Assembly (NCBI GenBank): GCA_003991915.1
Contig: RQTK01001057.1
Coordinates: 1 to 64,000 of the forward strand
Source: Elysia chlorotica
Lineage: Eukaryota > Mollusca > Gastropoda > Plakobranchidae
Length of the DNA stretch: 64,000 nucleotides
Direction: 5' to 3'
The notes beneath the pieces are model-generated. The model was not told where the DNA came from. It searched no databases and saw nothing but the letters and a program-made list of their open reading frames with translations. Below are positions 1 through 11,620 of the stretch, one piece after another (the stretch's first letter is position 1; the number at the start of each line of letters is the position of its first letter). A program made the position numbers and the translations under genes.

Positions 1-1130
1 TAGGATCTATCATGTCTTGCCTTCTTCTTGATCTTTTTTCTTCTGTCAACGCCTCCTGTCGCCGTATAGGATCCCCCAGGGGAACCTAGGAGACGTTAAA
101 CCCGGAGAGAGGGAGAGAATTCTCTCCCTCCCTCTATAGAGAACAGATGAAGATGGGAAGTAAGCAGAAAGATCAACAAAGATGGTGGATGTGAAGGGCA
201 AGGCAAGGCACAGAAGACGTCTTGCTCAGCTTATGCAGCAGAACAAGTCCCTGTCTATGGCGCCACTCAATTAAAGATTGACCAATACGTTCAAAATTCC
301 AGGGACGCAGTGATTGCTCTCCTACCTTCCCGGCGTTATGTAAATGTATACAAAAGTAACAACCGACTGCTCCATTTAAAGAGATTTGAACGGATTGAAA
401 TGTCTTTTCGTTTCCACCGTTTATTGTATTGATTTTTTAAACCCCCAATAGGAGTTTCTATCAATGAAACCAATACCACCATCACGCCTAGCTTGTGTTG
501 GAAATAATTTTAAAAAAAAGTTTTTAAGAGTAATCGCTCCTATGACCGGTTCGTTACCCTGTTCCCAAAGGCGTGTATTTGTTATAAACATCACGCCATT
601 GTCTTCTTTTATTACACATAATTACAAGCGATCAAACTAAGTTATTTTTGTTTCTCGAGTGTGAATTTGAACGGGATATGTTGTATTAGGAACGAAACTG
701 TTGTAGATTCTTTTGTATAAACATTTTTTGCACTCTCATGATCGGGAAATCAAGGATTTAAATGTTTTCTAGTTTTACTTAAATCTTTACAACTCACTAA
801 CCATTCTCGAAAAACTGTTGCAAAAAATTAGGGAGATAATACTAAACAGTTAATAATGTATCCTGAGCAAACTGTCAGGAAATCAAAGCCTTTGTTGGTG
901 AGACCGAGAGATTGGATGGCAAGTCCTTGTTCTTGTATGGTAAAAGTACCTTTACGGTATTGGTGAACAATGGTGATAGTAGGCCTACATGTACATGTAT
1001 TACACAGTATTGAGTAGTTCTAACAGCCCTTATTTCTTCTGTTATTTTTCTCAATACGCTATTAATCAGTCGCGTTAGCATGTCTTGAAGCTTAAGCATA
1101 ACGATGAATCCAATGATCCCAAACGGCCGT
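1..1130. other. Left-edge intergenic sequence
   Basis: No coding exon is recognisable on either strand. The stretch contains one dispersed repeat tail (67-105) and short pyrimidine/purine-rich tracts. It separates the SINE at 1145-1389 from the window edge. Confidence 0.55.
67..105 (+). repeat. Dispersed repeat tail containing AACCTAGGAGACGTTAAACC
   Basis: The block reads aggatcccccaggggaacct and then aggagacgttaaaccc. Very similar blocks lie at 61181-61219 and, shorter, at 40020-40043, all in the same orientation and followed by purine-rich sequence. Three copies in 64 kb imply an abundant interspersed element, probably the 3' end of a SINE, but the element's body is not recognisable here. 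Confidence 0.6.
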
Positions 1131-1144
1131 GATTCATCGTGTGC

Positions 1145-1389
1145 GTTGAGTTGAGTTAGGTTGGTTTAAGCCCAACACCAACACTATATATGTTACATTG
1201 TGGACGATATCCAAGACTGACGTCTGACAATTTTATGTGCTGAGTGCTGCCACACACGAGACAGGGTGGGGATTCCATGACTCCTGTCTCTGCCAGTGAC
1301 ACTGACCCAACCAGTTACAGGGGACAGATAGATCTCCCGATCTGAATACCAACGCAGGCAACGCTCTACCACTAAGCCAGTTCGTCCTC
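1145..1389 (-). mobile_element. tRNA-derived SINE with 14-bp target-site duplication
   Basis: On the minus strand the head reads AACTGGCTTAGTGGTAGAGC, a tRNA-like A box (TGGCTTAGTGG). A B-box-like region with GGTATTCAGATCGGGAG follows. The 3' end holds GTCAGACGTCAGTCTTGG and a tail of AACTCAACTCAAC. The identical 14-mer gattcatcgtgtgc flanks it at 1131-1144 and 1390-1403, a clean target-site duplication. Related sequence recurs at 11240-11447 and 11668-11760. Confidence 0.75.
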
Positions 1390-1403
1390 GATTCATCGTG
1401 TGC

Positions 1404-4166
1404 AAGGAACTTCTTCGAGTTAGTGACGTCAAAGCTCAATGGTCCAGTTTAGCTACGCTACTATATATGCCAGTGGGTGAAATGGAATCGCCTGAAGACT
1501 GACAGAAAATTACCCCTACTCCACCCTTTAATGTGAATCACCAAAAGCGTCCACAAATAAGTACATGTATATCTTAAGAAGGAAATTTATAACGCAGTAG
1601 CCTCTTCGTAAATTACCTAAAAATCACACTCCAAAACTATTGAAATTTTACATTCTATATTTTAGCAAGCACCCGTCAATTTGACTACCTAGGGATGAAC
1701 ATGAGGGATTTATGAATATTTTAAGTGATCTAGAAGCCAGCCGATGCGTATATAGGTGTATTTATTTTACCAAAACAATAACACTAAAAAAGAAAAATCT
1801 TTTTTCTTTTACAAATGAAAAGTATCAACCACACAGAAAATGAAATTAATGTTATGATTTTGAAAAGTTGTCATTTAAAGCAAGTCAAATTTTTATTAAT
1901 AGAAAATTGTTTATGTCTTTCGTACTATTACACAAGCTTTGCTGTTAATTGTACTTTATATTTAGCTTCTTTGTTTGGGATTTCTGTCAGCCTTCCATTT
2001 TTTTAAAACAATCAAATTAGATATTTGAGAAATACACAAAATTTCAAAGAAAAGTCCAATAGCAAGTATTTCAATTGAAGTGAAAAAAACAAAAACAAAA
2101 ACAAAAAAACAACGACAATTGGGGTGTTGTTTTTTTCACCCTGAGATTTACTGTTAGGATTAAGTGTGCCTTGGCTTATACGTTTTGTATTGAAGTAAAA
2201 TGCTATGCTTTGGGGTTCTTTGAGAAAAAAGGTCCTGACAATTTTCTTACTTGAACAAAGGCATTTTCCAAAAAATATTACCCCTTCATTTTTTTGTTGG
2301 TGAAAATGGAGAAGAAATTAGCGACCACTGAGAAGATAATATATTTTCTTATAAGGTTCAGTAAGTAAAAAAAGACAAGACAGTATGATATGCAAATTGT
2401 CACTTTATTTGTTACTCCAGTATACTGATTTGCGTGTCATTGGCGTGAATTTGAAACTAGTGCAAGCAGATTATGATAGAATTATTATAGACAAAAATTA
2501 AATTTAAAAAAGCACTATGTATACAACAAAAGCATTAAGCCAAAAGGCAAACGTTGAACTTTGTAAAGAACATATTTCACAAATTGATCTTTGAAAAATG
2601 TGAGTAAGTATAGCATTGTCATTTTGCATTGATACCTGCATTCAGAGAATAACAAGTATGGTGTATAACAACAAAACATAGTATAGGATCTTTTCACACA
2701 ACTATTTTGATGGCGACCATAATATCATCATTAAAAATTACAATAGCTCTGATTATGATTAAAACAGATTTACACAATGATTACAAACCTTTTTGAAAAC
2801 TTGTGATATGTATTGAACTTTGTTTCTTTGGGAAAAATGTGTTATTAAAACTAAAATTACTATTACAAATGACACTATAAAATCTAAAATCTGTTTTTTC
2901 TTCTTCTTTAAAGAATTGAGTAAAATTAAATTTTGGTAACTTAAGATGAAAATGCTTTGTACAAACAACAGCAAGTTAATACAAAATTGTCATGTTTTGA
3001 TGGATATAAAACAAAAACAGCTCACTTTGTTGAGCTTGAAAAATTAAGTAGCCTACAAAATTAATAATAAATGTTCTGAAATCCTTATCACAATATGTGG
3101 TGATAAAAGACAACGGTAACCCTTGTAAAAGTAAGACTTTAAAAGCATAGAACAGAAATTATGGAACGGAATGTATTTATCAATTTCAAAGAATTGTGAT
3201 TAATTGATGTATCACGAAGTTCAAAAATACCTTGTAAATCTTGGTTTGTAGATAGATGCAGGGAATAGATAATAAAGAAAATGGCATCACATTTGCATTA
3301 ATAAAACATCAACAAAATAAGAACAGTTGAAAGATTCAAGATGCATATTTTATATACAACACAAAAATACAAGCTATACATTAAATGGATGCATCCAAAT
3401 ATATTCCTCAAATGTCTGTGGTAAACTATTTTCATTAAAAGAAATGAAACAGTGTAACAATAGGCATGGAATAAACAAAAACTGAATGACCAATGTTTTA
3501 ATATCTACATTCATGTGTATAGTTATAATATCTATATTTACAAATTTGGAAAAAAAAAAATCGCAAACTATTGGTTTACGCTGCTTTTTCTCCGGGCAGC
3601 CATGGCAAAACAGGTACAAGCCAAAATTTTGAACTCTTTTTTTTTTGTACTGTTTGAAAGTGTACTCATTTCTGGTAATTTTATGTCCATAAGTGGTTTG
3701 TATTTGAAAAAGAAATAAATAGACAATGAAATGGGTATTTAAATCTTTAGCAGTGTCTATTCAGCTGAGAAAATTTGTCCCTGAATCACACAGGAAGCTT
3801 TACGTATGTGTCTAGAATTTAGAACCATACAAAGCAATAACCTTTATGAAAATGAGCAACATTTGGTTGGAAGACAAAAGGAAATTTGCTTTTCTAGAAG
3901 GAAGCACTGAATCCTGAGGTTGTTAAGACGAAAACTGACAGGGTATTAAAGTTTTTTTTTTTTTTAATATCAAGAGCTTGGTTAGCCTATTCAATATGGG
4001 ATATTATTTTGTAACAGAACAAGTGTATGGTACATTCCAAAATTTAAACAAAGGCTGTGTTAACAGTTCAACAAAATAACTGGATAGTATATGCACATTA
4101 ATTAATTGGTATAAATATTACCCACCAAAATTTGTTTTACAATTTTATACTTATAATGCACACCTC
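1404..4166. other. Downstream flank of the ABCA gene, no gene seen
   Basis: This is AT-rich sequence with only short random open frames, poly-A/T runs and no splice-supported coding exon on either strand. Part of it may be 3' UTR of the ABCA transcript. I recognise nothing else. Confidence 0.6.
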
Positions 4167-4172
4167 TTTATT
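4167..4172 (-). terminator. Candidate polyadenylation signal AATAAA
   Basis: The plus strand reads TTTATT, which is AATAAA on the gene strand, 38 bases after the stop codon. A T-rich stretch lies close by on the plus strand, so the downstream gene strand is A-rich rather than clearly GU-rich. Other AATAAA hexamers occur further down in this AT-rich flank, so the true 3' end could be farther. Confidence 0.4.
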
Positions 4173-4209
4173 TCTTCTTTTCTTTTTTTCTCTCCTCAAA
4201 ACTCGGCAA

Positions 4210-4491
4210 TTAAAGTCGTGTGGAGTCTAGCTGAGGATATAGAGGGGTGTCTTGGGAGGATCTGCTACCACTGCCTGTTTCTGTACCCGAGGCTCCACTG
4301 GAGTTCAAACCTTCCTCTCGTTTGTATCCATAGTTGTCATAGCTTTGAATGTATACATTGCCTGTTCCTTTCTGAGATTTCTCAAAGGAGGATAAGCTAC
4401 CACTTGGAGTTTCTGTGCCTGACCCTCCGCTGGAGGAAGTGTACGGATCTTCGTAGGTACTCATCTGTTCTTGGGCAAAGCTGATAAATAC
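4210..4491 (-). CDS. ABCA: ABCA last coding exon: VFISFA motif, Ser/Gly-rich tail, PDZ-like end
   Basis: The exon opens after ACCTACCAG with [20 protein letters not shown] and runs 93 residues to a TAA at 4210-4212. VFISFA corresponds to the VFVNFA motif at the C-terminus of ABCA1 and relatives, known to matter for ABCA1 activity. The tail holds two imperfect copies of [16 protein letters not shown] and [16 protein letters not shown], 46 residues apart, low-complexity and likely disordered. It ends QLDSTRL; the last four residues STRL fit a class I PDZ ligand (S/T-x-hydrophobic). The phase 0 start agrees with the exon at 7068. Confidence 0.93.
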   Translation of the reverse strand, partial: VFISFAQEQMSTYEDPYTSSSGGSGTETPSGSLSSFEKSQKGTGNVYIQSYDNYGYKREEGLNSSGASGTETGSGSRSSQDTPLYPQLDSTRL

Positions 4492-7400
4492 CTGGTAGGT
4501 GAATACAGACAACATTGTGGTTTACAGTGAAATTAAGCAAAGGTAAGGGAGTCAGTTGGTTAGCTCTCCCTTTCTCATTCTCTCTTGCGCTCTTTCTCTT
4601 TCTTTCTCTCTTCCTCTACATAAAAAAAAACCCCCAACAGACTGAGTTACATATTCTATTTTGAATAATATTATCCTCACATTCACTTTAGTCCTACCCC
4701 AATATCTTTCTCAAACCTTCCATGAGTCTACTTTTCATTATGAATATTTCCTTCTTCATCTTTTTCGATATTAAACTGAAGTTTAGTTAGCCTATTGATT
4801 CCTTGTGAAACTAGGGCCACAGCAACTACCCTACATCTGACTCGATTTTGGCTGGTCCTCTTCAGCCCGGCCCATGTGGTACCGGTAGCTTTTATCTCTG
4901 CGTCAGTGCTTCTCCACCAAGTCTTCTTTGGACGGCCGACCTTTCTTTTTCCTTAAGGATTCCACTCCAGAGCTTGCGTTGTGATGTTGGATACAGGCTT
5001 TCGGAGTGTCTGGTCTATCCAACCCCATTTACGCTTTTTAATCTCTGTCTCGATAGAGGTTGCTTCATTTTGCCCGGAATCGATAGCATCAGTTACTGCA
5101 GGATGACAGGTCCCCTTTCTTGGGCAGCTTTACAAGGTGTCCTCTTTTCCAGTCTTCTGGAACTTGCTCTCATTCCCAGATCTTGCAGAGGAGTGGGTGC
5201 AGCATGTCGGTCGAGTTCTGTATATGTCCGCCTTAAGAACCTCAGGTGGTATGCCGTCTGGACCTGCTGCCTTGCCTGACTTAATGGCCCTGGCGATCTC
5301 TACCTAGCTGGGAGGGTTGGTGTTAATGTCTAGGAGCTCAGTTGGGGTGGGATTTCTGGTGGGGCCGGTGGAGCGGGTCTGTTGAGTGTTTCCTCTTGCC
5401 CTCTGCTCTTCCTCGCCAGCTATGGTGTTTCCGTTCTTGTCTTTGACGGGGCGGCTGGGGTTTCTGTTCTTCCCCGAGAGAGTCCTGGTGATCTCGTACA
5501 GTCTCTTCATATTTCTTTGGCCTTCTGCAGCCTCTGCCTCTTTTGCTCCTAAACCTGATTTCTTTTGTCTTTCATGGCACTTTTCTTCACCTCTCTATTT
5601 TTTCTCCCATATTGAGCTTGCGGTAGGTGCTTTTCTTGTTCGTTCTGGGTCTGATTGCTCTGGTGTTTCAGGTTCTTCCTCTCAGTGATGAGTGTTCAAG
5701 TGCCTGTTGAACTCCACTCCTTGTGTTTCCTGGTCTTCTTGCCCAAAACTGTTGAATATGTAGCCTTCCATGTGTCTTGCAGGCTTTGCCACTGTTCTTC
5801 AATTGTCTCATCTGGTATTAAGGAGAGCACTCTGAACTTGTTCCTCAGGTCTATTTTGAATTGCTCTGCTTTTTGTTCCTCTCTAAGACAAGGTACATTA
5901 AACTTGTGTGCTGGTCGTTCTGTCTTGTCGTTGGAAGTCTTGAGCTTGGTCTAAAGTACTGCAAGAACCAGGTGGAGATCTGATGCTGCGTCCGCATCGG
6001 CTTTTCACCTTAACATTGTGCAAGCTTCGTCTCCACTTTTTGCTGATTGTGATGTGGTCTATTTTATTTTTGGTCTTGCCGTCGGGAAAAATCCATGTTG
6101 TTTTATGAATGGCCTTGTGCAGGAACAAAGTACTTCCAATTATCAGCTCATTAAAGGAGCAAATCTCAGTGAAGAATTCTCCATTCTCGTTCTTATTTCC
6201 GGTGCCGTGGATTCCCACAATGTGCTCCATGTTTGTGGTGTCGGTGCCTACTTTAGAGTTCAGGTCTCCCAACACGATTCTCACGTCCCTCCTTCGGACT
6301 TTGTTGATCATCGTCTAGACGTGTTTATAAAAACTCAGTTTTACCTCAACCTCTGCTACATTTATGGGAGAATAGCACTGGATGATGGGGACTCTTTTGA
6401 TCTTTGAGTTAAATCTTGCAATGAGAATCCTCGATGATACAGGTTCCCAGGACAGAAGTGCCCGTGTTGCCTCAGGTGTCATAAGCAATGCGACTCCACG
6501 TGTGTGTGCTTGATCTTCTTCATTTCCAGAGTGGATTATGGTGGTTCCATCAGCTAGTCTGGTTCTTCCTGTAATTGTCCATCTGGTCTAATCAGAGCGT
6601 ACCTGTTAATTTCTTCACACACCTGTGCAATTCTACCGGTCTCATACATGGTTCTGATGTTCCAGGTCCCTATCCTGGTCTTGGTCCTGGTCATCAGAAG
6701 AGTTGTCGGCGCACAGGCTTCCCTAAGGCTTTCACCGTTGCAAGTAATAAGCTCTATAGCAGAGGAGTCCTACCTCAACCAATCTGGTTTTGTGGATACT
6801 TGTTGCAGTTTCTGTAACAGTATTTTTTTTTTAAAAGACGGAGTTGTTAACCCCATGCCCAACCCCAAACCTGGAGGGCCAGTGAGTGCTCTTAGTCTGA
6901 CCTCTATCTTTCGACCTTTCTGGCTTGGGTGACCCTACTAGGAGAGGAATCTCCAGCCAGCATAGCACTAGAGATCATTGAGACGCGCAACAGGAAGCAA
7001 GTTGTCACTCTTTGGGAAGAAACTGAAGTTTAGGGGATGATAAAGAAAAAAAATCAAACAAACTTACAGAGTCCAGAGATGTTTGGGAGAGAGAATAGTG
7101 ATTTATGTCCTTCGCATCTTCAGCGGCCTGGACAAAGCTGATAATATCTGCCACCTGAGCCGTCTGGTAGGGGATGAGCAACTCTACACGACTCAAGTGC
7201 ATGTGCTGATGAGTGAATAAAAACAAAGGAAAAAATATGATTAGTGGTGCACTCTTGTTCGAGCATAGGTAATACACTATGTGAGTTCAGCTTTGTACTT
7301 TTTCTGATTGCTTGGTAGCATTACATTTTGTTTTGTTCCTTGCCATAGAAAAATTTTAACTTAAAAGCTGAGAGGTTTTGGCAGTTTTTGTTGTTGTTGC

Positions 7401-9746
7401 TGTTGTTGTTGTCTTTTTTCCCTGTAAAAATATGGCCTATACTTTGCAAATCAGCAGAAGCGTTAAAGAAAATTAGACTACACTTTCTGCCAAAATTCTG
7501 CATTATTGCATGGATTGCTTACTTGACTAGTTATTTTTGTTAAATCATGAGTATGAGTTTTCAATGGAAACCAGCGTTTTATATGCGTTCTTTATGATTT
7601 GGATGGGGGTTTAGGTTTAGATTTATGAGGAGGATCACTTATTGTTTTTGTTGATAGGTCTGATGAGGATTAAGGGTAAGATTTATGTCTTATTTATTTT
7701 TTGAAGAAACCTTGTTACTTAAGTACCATATCTTTTATACATAATATTCCTCAATAATATTCAGTATTATACAACAAAAGGAACCTCAATCTGTGGGAAG
7801 TAAAACCAATCTTCATTGCCTTGAACCTTACCTTTATTTTTGCTCCTGGGAACCTGCCCAGAAGTTCATTGATGACAATGTCAGTCTTGTTTGGCGCAAT
7901 ATGTATCACCAAAGTGTGGCCATCACCAAACCTGAAACGTAAAGGTAGATAGGATTTAAAAAAACTGTTTGACTAGTTTTCTCTTAATTTAAAATTTACT
8001 TTTGAGGATAACTGCCAGCAATCATAATATTGGGAGATCAACTGCACATTCTCATAAGACAATAACTTGACATCTCTTTTTGAGAATAGCACAAATATGA
8101 GAATATTGAATTAGTTCCATTCCATTACATATTGTCATTACTGAAAATTTTCTTTTTTCTTTTTTTGTGTATATTCTTAACATTTTGTGAGCAGAATACA
8201 GCAACATTTCAGAAATGTAATGTTTACAAGTTTCACATGCTCATACAAATTTATGCATTCTTTCATTTGGAAAACAGTCATCATTTTAACAAGCTCATTG
8301 ATCATTTTAGACAAGTCAAGGACTATGATGGCTTGAGTTCATTTCTGCTTTTACAGTGTTCTGCATATCTTCATGGTGTTATGATTATGGCATAAGTGAG
8401 ACTTATACCCAAATGCAAGTAATATATCATTGGAAAAGTTAAAATGAGATCTATCTAACTAAACTTTGGAATGTATTTAATCTTCCAATTTGAAGCAGAA
8501 ATAAGGAAATAAATCAATTTTAATCAATTTTCTCAAAAGTATTGAGAATAATGTATGTGAATTTCATAGCACTGTGACATTCTACAATGTAAAACCTTTC
8601 ACTACTAAGCAAACTTTGGCATATTTGTACAAAGCATTTAACCAATAGACCTACTTTTATCAACAAAAAGTTTATGAAACTTCAAATGTACATGGTCCTT
8701 GAAATTAAAAGAAAATGGCTGCTCATAGTTGAATTTTACAACTATCACTAAATATAAACTTTAATTTGATATAATTGTTTTGGATTACTTGTTAAATCTT
8801 GTTACATAAGAAAAAAAAATTACTTACTTGTTCTTCAAATGCTGTGGACTTCCAATACATTTTATTTGCCCATTGACCATGATGGCTATTCTTGAACAAA
8901 GAGCATCACACTCTCCCATGCTGAAAAAATGCAGAGTAAATTTTACAGTAGGATTATATGAATGTCACCTTCATAAATAATAAGAGTAATTGTTTGCTAA
9001 ATTCAAGGATATAAAAACACAAGGATTAACAACAATGCAAAACATCCATATTAACTTAACTATTACAGTTTCACAAGTTCAAAAAGTCTATATTACCAAA
9101 ATTATTCCCCCCAACTGCCTTATTATTAAAAGAAGGAACTTTCATTAAATATGGAAATGTAAACATTTTTTAAAGAGCATTCATTTATCGCTATCTAAAA
9201 TTTAAATAAAAAAATTTAATCTGGTTCACAATTCTCATATTCTCTACCTCAACCTTTTCCTAAAAAAAACAATGATACCAACTTAGTTACTACAAATTAA
9301 AAAAAAATTTTCACCAGAACTACACCATATTAAGTTTACAAGGTGAATGTAGAAAGCTTTACTATACACTTTTATTCTTTCTATTCATCAACAACTGACC
9401 AGCAGAACAATGAAGACAATTTTAGGGGAATTACCTGTGAGATGTGAGCACAACTGACTGGCCCTTTCTGTTGGCCTCGGTGATGCACTTCCAAGCAAGC
9501 CTCCTGGTGACAGCATCCATACCTGTGGTAGGCTCGTCCTGAATGTCATTGAAAATGGGAAAAAAAAAGATATGGTTGTATATCGAGCTATTAGACGTTT
9601 TTTTGGCCCTTGAAGGTGGTAATCATTATTAATTATCACTTCATCTCTGTGCGCCATCTTCTCTTTTTGCTCTCTCTTTCTCTCCATTTCCATGCTTATT
9701 TATCTGTCTGAGTATATATTAGTTTGTCTGCATAACTGTATGTCTA

Positions 9747-9796
<50 letters not shown>

Positions 9797-11550
9797 GCTG
9801 TGCCTCACGACTAAGAATTACACAACATGTATAATATATTGGACCTGTCTTTATCTTTAAAATTACTTGCACTTTATTTATCTGATTGTAAATGCATTTA
9901 ACTGTCACATATTAACTGTTTAAACCATTGCCCCAACATCTATAAAAAATTATCTTCTGTAGCACCTGAACATCCCTCTCTCTGTCTCCCAATATCTATC
10001 CCAGGCATTAAATTGGTTGATATGTGGTTAACACATTTTTCATCTTCTTTGTCTCTTCAACAACATTATTCTAAACCTCTCTTTATCTTTGCAACACTTA
10101 CCAAATAAAGAATGGGTGGGTCTCCCATCAGTGCTACTGCGAGAGCCAGTTTGCGCTTGGTGCCACCACTGTATTTGTGGACAATCACATCAGCAAATTT
10201 CTCAAGGCCTAACCTCTCCAGGAGCTCTTCAGCCATCTATTAGGAAAAGGAGGATATGTGTCATAGTTATAAAACACATTGATATAGTTAGACATTCCAG
10301 TAGATAATATCTCTCGATGTTTTTCATTTTTGCAACATAATCAGTTAATGAGTTATTCCTTATTGTACACCAATCTTTCTGGAGGAAAACCGCTGTGGCT
10401 CATGGAAGTTTACTGTGCACTATAAATTTAAATATCATGGTGCCAATTACTTTGATTTCAACCTTCCTTGCTCAGGCCATCTACTATTAAAATTTATGCA
10501 AAGCCAGACAATTCAGAAGTTGCGTATGCAGTCAGTTGAATATGGCTTTTTAACTTTCATGATTCAAGGAATTAGCCCTACCAATAAACTGTGAAATCTC
10601 AAGGTAGTGGAATAAAAAAAAAGACAAAATATATCTGCATACATGCAGGCTACTAAATTCATCGTCTTACTGTTTTGAAGGACTGTCCCTGAAGTTTTTT
10701 GCAATTTAAAACCCAGAAATTTGCACAATTTTGCGGCAAAAAAAGCCAACATTTGCAAAAAATGTCAAAATTTCCCAAATATCGATGTAAGGCAATAAAG
10801 TAAATTATGTTTTATGTCACTTTGTAAACCCAAGAGGCCTCTTTTGCTTGTTTCAAAATGTGAGTAGATGTACTAACCAAAGGAATTTTTATTGAACAAA
10901 CGGTTCAAAGAATAATTTAGACAAGTTACAAGATTAACTATATGTTACTGTATGGCCATAAAATTGAAATAGTGTAATTACATGTTTGGGTTATTTCTGA
11001 AATCCTCCAATTTCAATAGATAGGGGGTGATGACCCACAGAGAGGGACAATGCGAGTCCTAGTTCTACCGATCTAACCAAGAATGAGGAGTGAACAGAGA
11101 TAAGGCAAAGATAAGACAGCTAAGAGTAAGAGGTAGAGAGGGAGAGAGAAGAGAGAGAGAAGAAGAGAAGAAAGCTGAGCGAGAGTTTGAGTTTGTTGCT
11201 CATCGTCCAGTGTCAGCACTATTTATGTTATAGTATATGTATATTGTGGACGGATCCCAAGACTAACGGGCCATTGCTGAAACAGATCAGGTATACATGT
11301 ACCATGATTCCTATCTCAGCAGGTCGCATTGTTGCTGACACTATCCAAACCAGTAGGAGACAATATAGGGCAAATATTTTTAATTTTACTGATCGTGAAA
11401 TCTCCCTATTGGGAGACCAATGCTCTACCACTTGTGCCTGCTCGCCCCCCGTAAGCGAGAGTCAAAAGAGAAAGAAAGAAGAAAAAATGAGGAGATAAGG
11501 AGAGGAAGATGGAAAGAGAGAAGACTGAGAGAGAAGTCTGAGAGAGAAGT

Positions 11551-11620
<70 letters not shown>

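Noticed and set aside
1310..1400. tRNA gene
   Set aside because: A and B box-like motifs are present, but the cloverleaf is degraded and the element has a SINE tail and target-site duplication.
4848..6932. Several 70-140 codon plus-strand frames
   Set aside because: They are antisense shadows of the minus-strand LINE, whose protein motifs are clear.
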